From positions 28,669 through 92,668 of the forward strand of contig CAVTJX010000005.1 in NCBI GenBank assembly GCA_963735175.1: a stretch of DNA of 64,000 nt, in the 5' to 3' direction. The translations under genes and the position numbers were made by a program. Shown piece after piece: positions 31,001-40,198 of this stretch. The notes beneath the pieces were generated by a model. It did not search any database. It was not told where the DNA came from and saw only the letters and a list, made by a program, of their open reading frames with translations. The stretch's first letter is position 1. Each line of letters begins with the position of its first letter. This DNA comes from CAVTJX01 sp963735175. GTDB taxonomy: Bacteria; Electryoneota; RPQS01.

Positions 31001-31572
31001 TCGTGGAGGATTTTGCCCAGGATAACGACGGCACGAATCACGGCGCGGACTGGATTCCCACGCTCCCCGGCCACTCCGGCTTGCATTTTGCCTACGGCGA
31101 CTACGTGGATGTCTTGAATGACGTGGAGTTCTACGGTCAGCCGCTGCAGATCGAGGCCTGCGTCACCATTCCCAGCTATCCGACGATTCCCACGGGCGCG
31201 TTCTATATCTTCTCCTGCCACCGCTATGCGACGTGGTTCCAGGGCTTCGGATTGCGGATCGACGTCAATGGCCGGTTGCTGTCGGAAGTCTGGAATCAGA
31301 ACATCCAGAACTGGAATACGCTCTGGGCGCCGCCCAGCATGCAGGTGCCGCTGGGCGTGCCGTTCCTTGTGACGGCGGTGATAAACGGTCCCAATTCGCT
31401 GCTCTTGCTGAACGGCGACGTGGTGGCGGCGGGCACGCAGAACTACAACAGCGTCACTAACGGTTTCCACATGACGATCGGCGCGCACAACTACAACGAC
31501 GGCCGTTATCAGTATCACATGCGGGGCGATATCCACTGGCTGAAGGTCTCACAGTTCATTCCCGGACCGTGA
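28040..31572 (+). CDS. Secreted protein with three P-domain repeats, VWA and LamG-like domains, several frame changes
   Basis: Reading across frame changes near 28160, 28482, 29372 and 29740 gives one long protein. Three repeats of about 145 residues resemble the proprotein-convertase P domain (GLVQDVNVGVDLSHTFIGDL; WTLRIADEAGGDVGTLSDW). Each has a Cys-containing insert (CDNL.TVFDDEG, then CPH.GC and a further Cys). Then come a short Cys-rich linker, a von Willebrand A domain with the metal site DVTGSMGG (about 30030-30600), a fibronectin-III-like stretch (LRLNWRPVADAEFYQIYVG) and a LamG-like jelly roll (from about 30960, CWPMDEGSGN). It is an adhesion or cell-surface type architecture. No C-terminal sorting domain is seen. 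The true start is uncertain: no signal peptide precedes the first repeat, which favours fusion with the upstream reading frame. Confidence 0.75.
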
Positions 31573-31593
31573 TCGCTCAGCAGAATTCGCATG

Positions 31594-31625
31594 CAGAAAG
31601 CCCCGGCGGTTGCCGGGGCTTTCTG
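31594..31625 (+). terminator. Rho-independent terminator
   Basis: The stem CAGAAAGCCCCGGC pairs perfectly with its complement across the loop GGTT (31594-31625). It lies 21 bp after the stop of the P-domain protein. The complementary strand carries GAAAG, so it may also serve the convergent HD-GYP gene. Confidence 0.8.
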
Positions 31626-31659
31626 CTGTTGGATTCGGGACGGGCGGCGACGCGGGCGA

Positions 31660-32841
31660 TCAGACCACCAGCTCCAGCCGTACGTACTTTTCGGTGCCGA
31701 GGTCGACGGTGCGCGGCGTGATTTTCAGACCGCGGGCGTTGCGCAGCAGCACCAGCAGCGGCTGGTGGGGATGGCTGTCGCCGGGGCGCATCACCGCGCC
31801 CACTGCGCCCTCGAGCAGCGTTGTCGAACACTCGGCAATGCGCACCATGGCGCCGGTGGGGAAGACCGAGATCACTTCGGCCAGCAGCGCCGCGACTTCC
31901 ACGTTAAAGGCCGAGCGCGCCTGCTTCATCAGTTCGCGGATCGCCTGTTCGGGCGACAGCGGCGGGTTGTTACGGGGCGAAATCAGGTTGTCATACGCGT
32001 CGGCCACGGCGATGATCTCCGCGAAGGGAAAGATCGTCCGCGATGTATCCTGTCCGTTCAACGATGGTCGCCGGTTTTCGCCGCCGAGTCCCTGCGGATA
32101 ACCGAGGCCGTCCTGCCGCTCATGGTGATGGAGGATTGCCGTCCGCGCCATGAACAGGCGGTCGGAACTGTTGGCGAGCAGTTGCTGCCCGAAGACGGGA
32201 TGCTCGCGCATTAAGAACTGTTCTTCTTCCGTAAAGTCGGCGGGTGGCTTCGCCAGCAGCGTGGGCAGAGCCAGCTTGCCGAGATCGTGCAGAAACGCGG
32301 CCGCGCCCAGTTCCACCAGTTCGCGGCGATTGAACGGCAGGCGGCGCGCGATCAGCAGGGAGATCAGCGCCGTGTCGACCGCGTGTTCGGTGTTGTATCC
32401 CGTGCGGCTTTTGATCAGCGTCTGATTCAGGACCTGCGCGCTCGAATCCATGATCTCGTCAACGATCGAGGTCATGTCGGCGGTCACGCGATCGACGTCG
32501 ACCACGTTGCGGAATTCGGCGCCGCGTTCGATGACCACGCGCAGTTTCTCGGGCGGAATGTCAGTCCGGAAGGCGGTGGCTTCCGCGACGCGGTTCAGAG
32601 TCTGGCGGAAGGCCGCCGTGGCGCGGCTGCGCTGCTCCTCGGAAATCAGGTCGTCGGGGACGATGTCCTCGGTGCCTTCCTCGAGAATGTAGAGCATCGT
32701 GCGGCCAGTGGCGGACAGCGCGTGCAGAATTTCACGGTCGAGGGTAAAGCCGGCGCGCAGCAGTAATTGACCGTTCTCGTCAAACAGGGACTTGCCGAGG
32801 ATCATCCCCGGGGCCAGGTTGCTGAAGGGGCAGAGTCTCAT
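31660..32841 (-). CDS. HD-GYP domain protein, probable cyclic-di-GMP phosphodiesterase
   Basis: A 393-residue cytosolic protein. An N-terminal domain (1-140) resembles the regulatory part of HD-GYP proteins. The HD-GYP domain follows with all key residues: His153 (TEHAVDTA), His185-Asp186 (FLHDLGK), His213 (EHPVFG), His238-His239-Glu240, and the GYP motif in DGLGYP (243-248), then VADAYDNL. Such enzymes break down c-di-GMP and so affect motility, biofilm and secretion. The ATG at 32841 overlaps the stop of the upstream PAS gene as ATGA, so the PAS protein probably senses and regulates this enzyme. Near the C terminus the sequence diverges from the family core. The catalytic residues predict activity. 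Confidence 0.9.
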   Translation of the reverse strand: MRLCPFSNLAPGMILGKSLFDENGQLLLRAGFTLDREILHALSATGRTMLYILEEGTEDIVPDDLISEEQRSRATAAFRQTLNRVAEATAFRTDIPPEKLRVVIERGAEFRNVVDVDRVTADMTSIVDEIMDSSAQVLNQTLIKSRTGYNTEHAVDTALISLLIARRLPFNRRELVELGAAAFLHDLGKLALPTLLAKPPADFTEEEQFLMREHPVFGQQLLANSSDRLFMARTAILHHHERQDGLGYPQGLGGENRRPSLNGQDTSRTIFPFAEIIAVADAYDNLISPRNNPPLSPEQAIRELMKQARSAFNVEVAALLAEVISVFPTGAMVRIAECSTTLLEGAVGAVMRPGDSHPHQPLLVLLRNARGLKITPRTVDLGTEKYVRLELVV

Positions 32842-33630
32842 GTGCGCGGCACTTTTTCGGCGGGGCGGCTGAATTGCAGGATGACTCGCTGCGCCTGTCC
32901 GGCGCGGAGCAGGGGCAACAGTTCAATCGCCGCCGGCTCCCCGGCCGGATCCCGGCTGATGAGGCAGCGGCGCAGGCCGGTCTCTACGACCGCGTGAAAA
33001 GCCTCCACGGCCGCAGGCTCAAGCATGTGCTGCACGCTGGGGTGCAGGAATTGAGCGGGCTTGATGCCGAATTCGTCCGCCAACGCGCGATTGCGGTAGA
33101 GCAGGCTGCCGTCGCGCCCGGCGATCAGCACCCCCACTGTGAGCAGATCCAGCGCGTCACGCGCGGATTCATTCTGTTCGGCGGCCAGCAGGTTCTGATA
33201 GGTGCGGTGTTCCAGCAGTTCTTCCAGTTCCCGCGTGTACTCCGAAAGTGTGCCGGTGTCCGTCGCCTGGATGGCCGAGGTCAGGGCCTTGCGTCGCACG
33301 GCCCAGAGGCAAAGGAACGCCTCACGCTGGCCATCCGCGCCATACTGCGGCAGCATGGTCAAATAGCAGAAGTTCGGCATCGCCGTGCAGTGTCTGCAAC
33401 AACACGGGCTCGTCTTCGAGGCGTCCCGTGTCCGCCAGTTTATCGAGGATATCCGTCCAGGCCGAGGGCACGGTCAGCGAGTCCAGAATTGAGGCTTCCG
33501 GTGTATGATCGCGGCCTCGGAGATCCCGCGCCAGGCGGTTCTCGTACAGGATTTCACCCGACGGGCGCACAAGCGAAACCGCAAGATGCGAATTGCCCAG
33601 TAGAATGTCCGCTACGGTTCCCTCTAACAT
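32838..33630 (-). CDS. Tandem-PAS sensor protein, one frame change
   Basis: A soluble protein of about 263 residues. The first PAS-like domain (1-125) starts with LAVSLVRPSGEILYENRLARD. A helical linker (about 140-165, YTRELEELLEHRTYQNLLAAEQ) leads to a second PAS domain (about 170-255, LLTVGVLIAGRDGSLLYRNRALADEFG). The frame changes near 33370 inside the first domain; the downstream frame continues it with YLTMLPQYGADGQREAF. GGAGGAGG lies just before the ATG at 33630. No kinase, GGDEF or DNA-binding domain is present, and the gene is coupled to the HD-GYP gene by a four-base overlap, so it likely modulates that enzyme. The bound ligand cannot be read from sequence. Confidence 0.8.
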
Positions 33631-34279
33631 CGCCCCTCCTCCAGCCTAAGCATGATCCCTCGGCAAGTTAAATCCATCGGACCGCAAGTGTGCAAATTGA
33701 AGACCATTTGCATTCATCAAAAGCAAATAGGGAATCGTCCGCCCCGACTTGTGAATGTCGAAAAATGGCAACATTGGCCCTATTTTTGAGGTAAATTGAG
33801 CCTGATTCGTGCGATGGAGTCGAACCATAACTCATAATTACTTAAATAACAAATCTTAACAGTTCAAAGAAGCAACCCCTGAAGCCGTCTTTTTGCACAT
33901 TCAGAAAGGCATTCCGTGCGTTACTGTGCAAGGGTTGCGCTGTCGGGCGATTTTAACTCTGGAAATCACACATTTTATCCGGGATTGATTAGCCCCAACA
34001 GACGAATCCGTCAGCATTGTCATCGACGATTCCCCGCCCGGCAGCAGGTCAGGGATAGGCCCTCAGGGCTGCAAGAAGTAGCCATATTTCGAGCGGATCG
34101 CCTTGATTATCCCGCGAGCATTTTGTACTATTATAGATTATGCGCGGTATGGGCATTCTCGGCCTCGCCGTAGAGCTTGACACCGTCGCCCGCTCCTCGT
34201 CAGCCTCACCTTCTTAGAACGACCCCCGTACGGGCGGACCACACCGCAAGGGTCGGAGATACCACGGAGACAGAATTCC
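33631..34279. other. Long divergent intergenic region
   Basis: About 650 bp between the PAS gene (minus) and the large repeat protein (plus). It is AT-rich near 33700-33900. An 85-codon open frame at 33916 has no ribosome site or recognisable pattern and I leave it out. The spacer could hold a leader RNA; small inverted repeats are visible (GCAAAT..ATTTGC near 33691-33712), but I recognise no known riboswitch. Confidence 0.4.
34103..34131 (+). promoter_or_regulatory. Candidate sigma-70 promoter
   Basis: TTGATT (34103-34108), 17 bases, TACTAT (34126-34131), about 150 bases before the ATG at 34280. An overlapping TATTAT three bases on is an alternative -10. Confidence 0.35.
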
Positions 34280-37200
34280 ATGCAAAAAAATCGCTTTGGG
34301 TTGTTCACAGCGACGGCGTTGATCGTCCTCGCGCTGGTGATGTCGCTGACGGGCGTCGCTTACTCGGTCGATCCGCGCGTTTGGGGCGCGGGACACGAGA
34401 AGGAAATCCGCCAGGGCCACCACATCGAATGGCAGCGCGCCAGTTACCGCCGCGCCGCGGACGGCTTTACCCTCGTCGCCTGGTCGGACACGCGTCTCGG
34501 AAACCGCGACGTTTACGCGCAGCTCATCAATCCCAGTGGCCAGTTGATGTGGCAGGATGACGGTCTGCCGGTCTGCACCGTGCCCGTCTACCGTTCCGAA
34601 GATCCCGAAGTGATCGCCGTGAACGACGGCGGCACGGACTATTGGATTGTGGCCTGGATCGATTTCCGCAACGACACCGCCGGCGATGTCTGGGCGCAGA
34701 AGTACAACGACGTGGGCGTGGCCCAGTGGGCCGTGAACGGCATCGTAGTGGACCAGCTCTCGAACTCCGAAGTGCTCGAAACCACGTTGCGACTGGCTCC
34801 CGACGGCCAGGGCGGCGCGATTGTCGCCTGGGAAGACAAGCGCAATGATACCGGCGACATCCTCGCGCAGCACTTACTGGCGAGCGGCACTACGGCCTGG
34901 GCGCAGCCGCTGGCGGTGGCCGGCGCCACCGGCGAACAATCGGGTATCACCGCCGACGCCGACGGCCAGGGCAATATGGTCGTCGCCTGGAATGATAAGC
35001 GCAACGGCGCCAACTATGACATTTACGCGGCCAAGGTTACACCCACGGGTTTGACCCCGTGGGGAACCAACGGACTTACCGTTTGCGATGCGACCGGCGA
35101 TCAGGCTTTTGTGAAACTCTGTCCGGACGGTAACGGCGGCTGTTATATCGCGTGGGTCGATCAACGTAACGGCTCGCAGAACGACCTCTATGTTCAGCGC
35201 GTGCTGGCGGCTGGTACCGTGGAGTTTGCGGCCAATGGGGCCCTGCTCTGTGGCGCGGGGGATGACCAGGAAGGCGTCCGCGTGGCCACGAGTTGGAACG
35301 GCGCCACGGCCGACGGTGTCCTGGCCACGTGGCAGGACCTGCGCGCCAACGGCCTCGTGAAGGAAGTCTACACGCAGAAGGTTTCGCCCACGGGCACGAT
35401 GCTCTGGGCGGCCGACGGCATTAAGGCCTGCGGCGACGCTAATCCCGATCCCGAAAATCCGACGGGCACGGCGCGCCAGGAACCGCGTTTGACGACCGAC
35501 ATGGCGGGCGGCATGATTTGCGCCTGGGAAGACGCGCGCGCCACCGATGGCGCGACCTATGATCTGTATGCGGTGCGCGTGCTGGCCAACGGCACGCTGA
35601 GCTGGGGTGGACTCTGCGGCCGGCTGGTCTCCGACGGCCCCGGCACGCAGGGCGAACCGCTGCTGCGTGTTGACGAGGGCAACGGCGTGTTCGTGTTCTA
35701 CGCGGACCGCCGTTCCGGATCGCTCAGCGTGCGCATCCAGAATCTCGATCTCGCGACCGGCGCACTCACGCTCGATCCGGCGGGCGTGGAAATCGTCTAT
35801 GGCATCGACGGCCTGACCCGCATCCCGCGGGCGATCGCCACGAACAACGGACGCGTGGCCTTCGTGTGGGAAGACAACCGGTCGGCTTACGCCGCGCTCT
35901 ATTATCAGATCATCGACACCGACGGCAACCTCTACCGCGCGGTGAACGGCGATACGCTGGTGCCGGATAACGAAGGTTCGAACCGGCAGACGCAGGAGAA
36001 CTTCAAGCTCGCTTCGGACGGCACGGGCGGTTTCTTCATCGCCTTCGAAGACATGCGCACGGGCCGGCGGCGGATCCGCCTGCAGCGCGTCGATGCCGCC
36101 GGTGACATCGCCTGTACGGCGGCGTCGAAGATGGTCTTCACCGACACGCTGACCACCGATCAAAAGGAAGCCTACATCGCGCCCGACGGGCAGGGTGGCT
36201 GCTACATCGCCTGGTCGAATCTCAACCGCAGCTACATTCCCGACGTGTTCGTGATGCGCCTCGACGCGAACTGCATGCCGGCCGCCGGCTGGACGGAGCC
36301 GGTGCGGCTTTCGAACACCGCTCTCGCCGACGAGGCCGCGCTCGGCCTCGCCGCCGACGGTCAGGGCTGCTGTGTTGCCACCTGGCGCTTTGGCCCCTGG
36401 GGCGAGTATGATCTCGGCGGCGCGAAGATTTGCGGCGACGGTACCGTCGCCTGGGCGCATCCGCTTTGCGACGCCACCGGCGTTCAGGACTACCCGGTGC
36501 TGCTCGGCGACGGCAGCGGCGGCATCTATGCCGTCTGGGAAGACAGCCGCACTCCGGCGCGCGGCGTCGACATCTACGCGCAGCGCTTCGACGCCACCGG
36601 CGCGCAAACCTGGACCGCCGACGGCCTCGCGGTGATCAGCGATACGCTGTTGCAGAACCGGCCGCAGATCACCTGCGATGCGCAGGGCAATCTCACTGTC
36701 GTCTGGGAGGACTTCCGCAGCGGCACGTCCCTCGACCTCTTTGGCAAGAAGATGTCTTCCACCGGCGCGACGCTCTGGGGCGGCGAGCATGGCCGGGCCA
36801 TCAGCGCCGGCAGCGGCGACCAGAAAAACTGCATGCTCTTTACCGAGTGGGATAACGGCATGTACGCCGCCTGGACCGACGCCCGCAGCCCGCTGCTCCC
36901 GATTTACGGCTTCGATGTTTTCGGTACGCACATTAAGGCCGACAGTACCATGGCCGACCCGTGGTGCGCGGAAGGAATCGGCGGCCCGCTCTGCGATTTC
37001 CAGCTCCCGCAATCCGAACCGACCTTCGACAACGACGGTCACGGCGCGGTCATCGCGGGCTGGGTGGACGAGCGCGCTTCCGGCAAGGAACCGCTGAAGA
37101 ACATCTGGTGCGCATGGATCAACGACGGCACCGTCGACGTGAGTGAAATTCCCACGGCGGCCATTCCGCAATCGCCGGAACTCGCCCAGAACTACCCGAA

Positions 37201-37432
37201 TCCTTTCAATCCCACCACGCGCATTCAGTTCTCGCTGCCCGCCGCGCAGCGCGTGCAGGTTGAGGTGTTCAACACCCTCGGTCAGAAGGTCGGCACACTC
37301 GTCGACCGGATGATGACGGCGGGTCGCTACGAAATCACGTTCAACGCCGAACGTCTGGCGTCGGGCATGTATTTCTACCGCCTCAAGACCGCCACCTTCG
37401 TCGACGTCAAGAAGATGACGCTGATGCGGTAG
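34280..37432 (+). CDS. Large secreted repeat protein with C-terminal sorting-type domain
   Basis: A 1050-residue exported protein. A signal peptide (about 5-28, LFTATALIVLALVMSLTGVAYS) leads to about fifteen repeats of roughly 55 residues with the pattern DGxGGxxVAWxDxRNxxxDIYAQ and GxxxWxxxG, which probably fold as beta-propeller blades. The last 80 residues form the Ig-like C-terminal domain starting QNYPNPFNPTTRIQFSLP and ending KKMTLMR, as in type IX secretion cargo and FlgD-like sorting domains of Ignavibacteria-type bacteria. GGAGACAG lies upstream of the ATG. The function of the propeller is unknown; surface binding is the usual guess. The sorting role of the tail is established only for type IX secretion bacteria, so it is inference here. 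Confidence 0.85.
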   Translation: MQKNRFGLFTATALIVLALVMSLTGVAYSVDPRVWGAGHEKEIRQGHHIEWQRASYRRAADGFTLVAWSDTRLGNRDVYAQLINPSGQLMWQDDGLPVCTVPVYRSEDPEVIAVNDGGTDYWIVAWIDFRNDTAGDVWAQKYNDVGVAQWAVNGIVVDQLSNSEVLETTLRLAPDGQGGAIVAWEDKRNDTGDILAQHLLASGTTAWAQPLAVAGATGEQSGITADADGQGNMVVAWNDKRNGANYDIYAAKVTPTGLTPWGTNGLTVCDATGDQAFVKLCPDGNGGCYIAWVDQRNGSQNDLYVQRVLAAGTVEFAANGALLCGAGDDQEGVRVATSWNGATADGVLATWQDLRANGLVKEVYTQKVSPTGTMLWAADGIKACGDANPDPENPTGTARQEPRLTTDMAGGMICAWEDARATDGATYDLYAVRVLANGTLSWGGLCGRLVSDGPGTQGEPLLRVDEGNGVFVFYADRRSGSLSVRIQNLDLATGALTLDPAGVEIVYGIDGLTRIPRAIATNNGRVAFVWEDNRSAYAALYYQIIDTDGNLYRAVNGDTLVPDNEGSNRQTQENFKLASDGTGGFFIAFEDMRTGRRRIRLQRVDAAGDIACTAASKMVFTDTLTTDQKEAYIAPDGQGGCYIAWSNLNRSYIPDVFVMRLDANCMPAAGWTEPVRLSNTALADEAALGLAADGQGCCVATWRFGPWGEYDLGGAKICGDGTVAWAHPLCDATGVQDYPVLLGDGSGGIYAVWEDSRTPARGVDIYAQRFDATGAQTWTADGLAVISDTLLQNRPQITCDAQGNLTVVWEDFRSGTSLDLFGKKMSSTGATLWGGEHGRAISAGSGDQKNCMLFTEWDNGMYAAWTDARSPLLPIYGFDVFGTHIKADSTMADPWCAEGIGGPLCDFQLPQSEPTFDNDGHGAVIAGWVDERASGKEPLKNIWCAWINDGTVDVSEIPTAAIPQSPELAQNYPNPFNPTTRIQFSLPAAQRVQVEVFNTLGQKVGTLVDRMMTAGRYEITFNAERLASGMYFYRLKTATFVDVKKMTLMR

Positions 37433-37463
37433 CCGGTATGCTGACCGCAACGGTGTAGTGATG

Positions 37464-37504
37464 AAACCCAGGGGCGGGCGAAAGCCCGCCCCTGGGCGGT
37501 TTTC
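37464..37504 (+). terminator. Rho-independent terminator
   Basis: A 13-bp perfect stem (CCCAGGGGCGGGC, 37467-37496) with the stable tetraloop GAAA, followed by GCGGTTTTC. It lies about 35 bp after the repeat-protein stop. Confidence 0.85.
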
Positions 37505-37748
37505 ATCGGCATGTCGGTCGATTCCCAAGAGCCGTGGAGGTGGTCATGCATTCCCTCATGCCGCGGCGCAGTAATCAGGAACGAACTTTTATTATCCTTG
37601 AGTAGCGTGAGACCGGGAAAGGCATACTACATTGTCAACCGGCACTTTGGGCATCCCTGGACGTACACCTGCGACGCCAGCGGGCAACCCTGATTGGTTT
37701 CGATTCGAGCAAACGGATTCGCATCAGAAAGGCAACTTCGGAGTTTCA

Positions 37749-40148
37749 ATGCCTACACGAATTCACAACGGAACGCGTTTCATACTCGGGTGTCTGCTGC
37801 TTGGCCTCACGGCAATCCCTGCGCACGCTGTATTGCCCGGGTGCTATCATACCCGCGCCGAAATCAAAACATTTCTCGATTCGCTGGTCGTGGCCGACAG
37901 CATCCTTCATATCGTGCATATCGACACGATCGGCTGGTCGCGGGGTGATCAGTTGGATACGCGTTATCCGCTATATGCAGTGACAATCTCCGATAATCCG
38001 GGTGTCTTTGAGGATGAACCAACGTCGCTCATCATTGGACAGGTCCATGCGGAGGAGGTGCTCGGCATGGAGATGATGCTGCGCTTTATGAAAGATGTGG
38101 TCAGCTTCCCCGGTCGATATTCCATCCTGATTTACAACGCGCAAATGGTTTTCGTGCCCACCGCGAATCCCGATGGGCTGGAAGTGATCTCGCGCGGTTG
38201 GGATGACACCTGGCGGAAAAACGGCTATCACCCGTGGGAGATGGGAAACCGGCCGTGCAATGTTGTCCCTGGGGTTGGTGAAGATTCCTGCGGAGTGGAT
38301 CTGAACCGCAACTTCGATTTCAACTGGATCTACGGCGATACGCTCTGGGTTCGCGCCGATTACGAACCGTTTGATTATTACAAGGGACCGGCGCCGTTTT
38401 CCGAGCCGGAAGCGCAGGCAATTCGCGATCTCGCTTTGCGCATTAATCCCACTGTATCGTGTGTTTACCACAGCGCGCGGGCTCCTGGGGGGGCGAATTC
38501 TCAGAAGGGCATTGTTGCCTGGGCATGGGGTCCAGAAGATGGTCCCTGGCGCTTTTCGCCTGACCATACGCCCATCGGCCTATTTGATGGGGCGTATTGC
38601 AGATTGCTGGAAAAGCATGGCAGCACTCTCGTATACTACGATCCGGTGTTCGGCAAGCAGCGCAATGGCAACCTGCAGGAATGGTTTTACGCAAGACTGG
38701 GATGTCTCCAGATCAATACGGAGTTAGGACCTCCCGGAGATGCGATGCAGCCGTCGGATTGTAACGTCCTGAGAACGTACAACGAGAATGACATGCCGTC
38801 GCTATTCTGGCTGAACAAACGACTGTTAAACTGGCGTGAGACGTCGGGCGAAGAGGGCTTTACGCCGCTGACTATTCATACTTTCGACGCCGTCTCGGGC
38901 CAACCCATCTCCGCCGAATGGCGCAACCTGAGCACGTGGTCACCGATCATCGGGCCGTGGTATACGAACGAGCAATACGGCTCGGCCACGACGCTGCTGG
39001 TGCAGGGTTCCACCCGCATTCTGCTGCGCAAGGAAGGGTATCAAACGGTCGACACCGCGATTGCGGTCAGTCCCAACAGTCTGCCCGCGTATCTGAATGT
39101 GAACATGCAGCCGCTGCCGCGGCACACGCTGGAACTGCGGTTGATAGACGAAACCGCCGGCCCCATCGCCGGGAGGGTGTTCCTCGATGGCGAGTTCCCC
39201 AGGTGGATCGACGTGCCGAATGGCCAAGCCGTGATCGAGGTTCCCGAAGGCGACTACCAACTCATGGCAATTGCCAACGCGCCCGGCCACCTGATCCTTT
39301 GGCGGAGCGTACACATCGCGGGCAATCACAGTGAGTGGTTTACCCTGCCGGCGACCGACCCGAGCTTCAGCGCGGACTTTAACGCCGGCCTGGGCGGTTG
39401 GGCCGTCGGCGGCACGGGGGACGCCTGGCGCGCGGCGACAGACACGTCCGCGCAAAATTCAAGCGGCACGTTGACCACCGAACCCGCGCTCAGCCTCTAT
39501 ACCGGCGGCCAGTACGCCAACAATCTCAACACGTGGGCGCAATATCCGGCGCCGATTCATCTCGGCGACGGTAACACGGCGATCCTCTCCTTCTGGCGGC
39601 GGGGCCGGCTGGACGTACCCTTCGACAGCCTGATCGTGGAGGTGAGTTCCGACGAAAGCACATGGCTGCAAGCGGCGGGTTATTCGGACCTCGAACTGCC
39701 GTGGACGCAGAGTTTCGTCAACCTGTCAGCCTGGGCCGGGCAGGACATCCTGCTCCGCTTCCGCTTCAAGTCCGACAGCGTGCTGGGCGACTATGGCATT
39801 CACATCGACAACGTGGCGCTGTTCACCGGCACCGATACGGCCGTCCCCGAGCGCCCCGCCGGTCCGGTCTTCAGCTACAAAATCACGGGCGCGTACCCCA
39901 ATCCGTTCAATCCGCAAACGACCATCGCTTACGAGGTGGCAGCGCCGGGCAATGTGACGCTGGTGGTCTTCAACACCATCGGCCAGGAAGTGCGACGCTT
40001 CAACACTCACGCCCTCGCCGCCGGCGCGCAGCGCCTCGCGTGGGACGGCACCACCACGCAAGGCGCGCCCGTCAGTTCAGGTCTCTATTTTGTTCAGTTG
40101 CAGGCGGGCAATGCCCTCGCCACACACAAGCTGATGCTGCTCCGCTGA
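37749..40148 (+). CDS. Secreted M14 zinc carboxypeptidase with C-terminal sorting-type domain (copy 1)
   Basis: A 799-residue exported peptidase. A signal peptide (about 8-27) precedes the M14 domain (about 30-400). Zinc ligands are His100 and Glu103 (GQVHAEE) and His241 (VYHSA). The substrate-carboxylate Arg is in DLNRNF (Arg187), and the catalytic Glu is Glu325 in NTELGPP. A carboxypeptidase-regulatory-like beta domain (about 415-530) follows, then a jelly-roll domain (about 540-695), then the YPNPFNPQTTI C-terminal domain ending HKLMLLR. I start it at ATG 37749, which opens the signal peptide; the longer in-frame start at 37632 lacks one. The next gene is a paralogue of identical length. 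It may remove C-terminal residues from extracellular peptides or peptidoglycan stems; the substrate is unknown. Confidence 0.9.
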   Translation: MPTRIHNGTRFILGCLLLGLTAIPAHAVLPGCYHTRAEIKTFLDSLVVADSILHIVHIDTIGWSRGDQLDTRYPLYAVTISDNPGVFEDEPTSLIIGQVHAEEVLGMEMMLRFMKDVVSFPGRYSILIYNAQMVFVPTANPDGLEVISRGWDDTWRKNGYHPWEMGNRPCNVVPGVGEDSCGVDLNRNFDFNWIYGDTLWVRADYEPFDYYKGPAPFSEPEAQAIRDLALRINPTVSCVYHSARAPGGANSQKGIVAWAWGPEDGPWRFSPDHTPIGLFDGAYCRLLEKHGSTLVYYDPVFGKQRNGNLQEWFYARLGCLQINTELGPPGDAMQPSDCNVLRTYNENDMPSLFWLNKRLLNWRETSGEEGFTPLTIHTFDAVSGQPISAEWRNLSTWSPIIGPWYTNEQYGSATTLLVQGSTRILLRKEGYQTVDTAIAVSPNSLPAYLNVNMQPLPRHTLELRLIDETAGPIAGRVFLDGEFPRWIDVPNGQAVIEVPEGDYQLMAIANAPGHLILWRSVHIAGNHSEWFTLPATDPSFSADFNAGLGGWAVGGTGDAWRAATDTSAQNSSGTLTTEPALSLYTGGQYANNLNTWAQYPAPIHLGDGNTAILSFWRRGRLDVPFDSLIVEVSSDESTWLQAAGYSDLELPWTQSFVNLSAWAGQDILLRFRFKSDSVLGDYGIHIDNVALFTGTDTAVPERPAGPVFSYKITGAYPNPFNPQTTIAYEVAAPGNVTLVVFNTIGQEVRRFNTHALAAGAQRLAWDGTTTQGAPVSSGLYFVQLQAGNALATHKLMLLR

Positions 40149-40198
40149 CCGCGGTCACAGTCGCACCGCTGCTCCATCTACTCCACCCGGTACCGCCC

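Noticed and set aside
33916..34173. Possible 85-residue gene in the long spacer
   Set aside because: No ribosome site, biased composition, and no recognisable domain.
34874..37528. 884-codon open frame on the minus strand across the large repeat protein
   Set aside because: It is the antisense of a gene with a signal peptide, regular repeats and a known C-terminal domain; its product is Arg/His/Ala-rich without any family pattern, as expected for an antisense frame in G/C-rich DNA.
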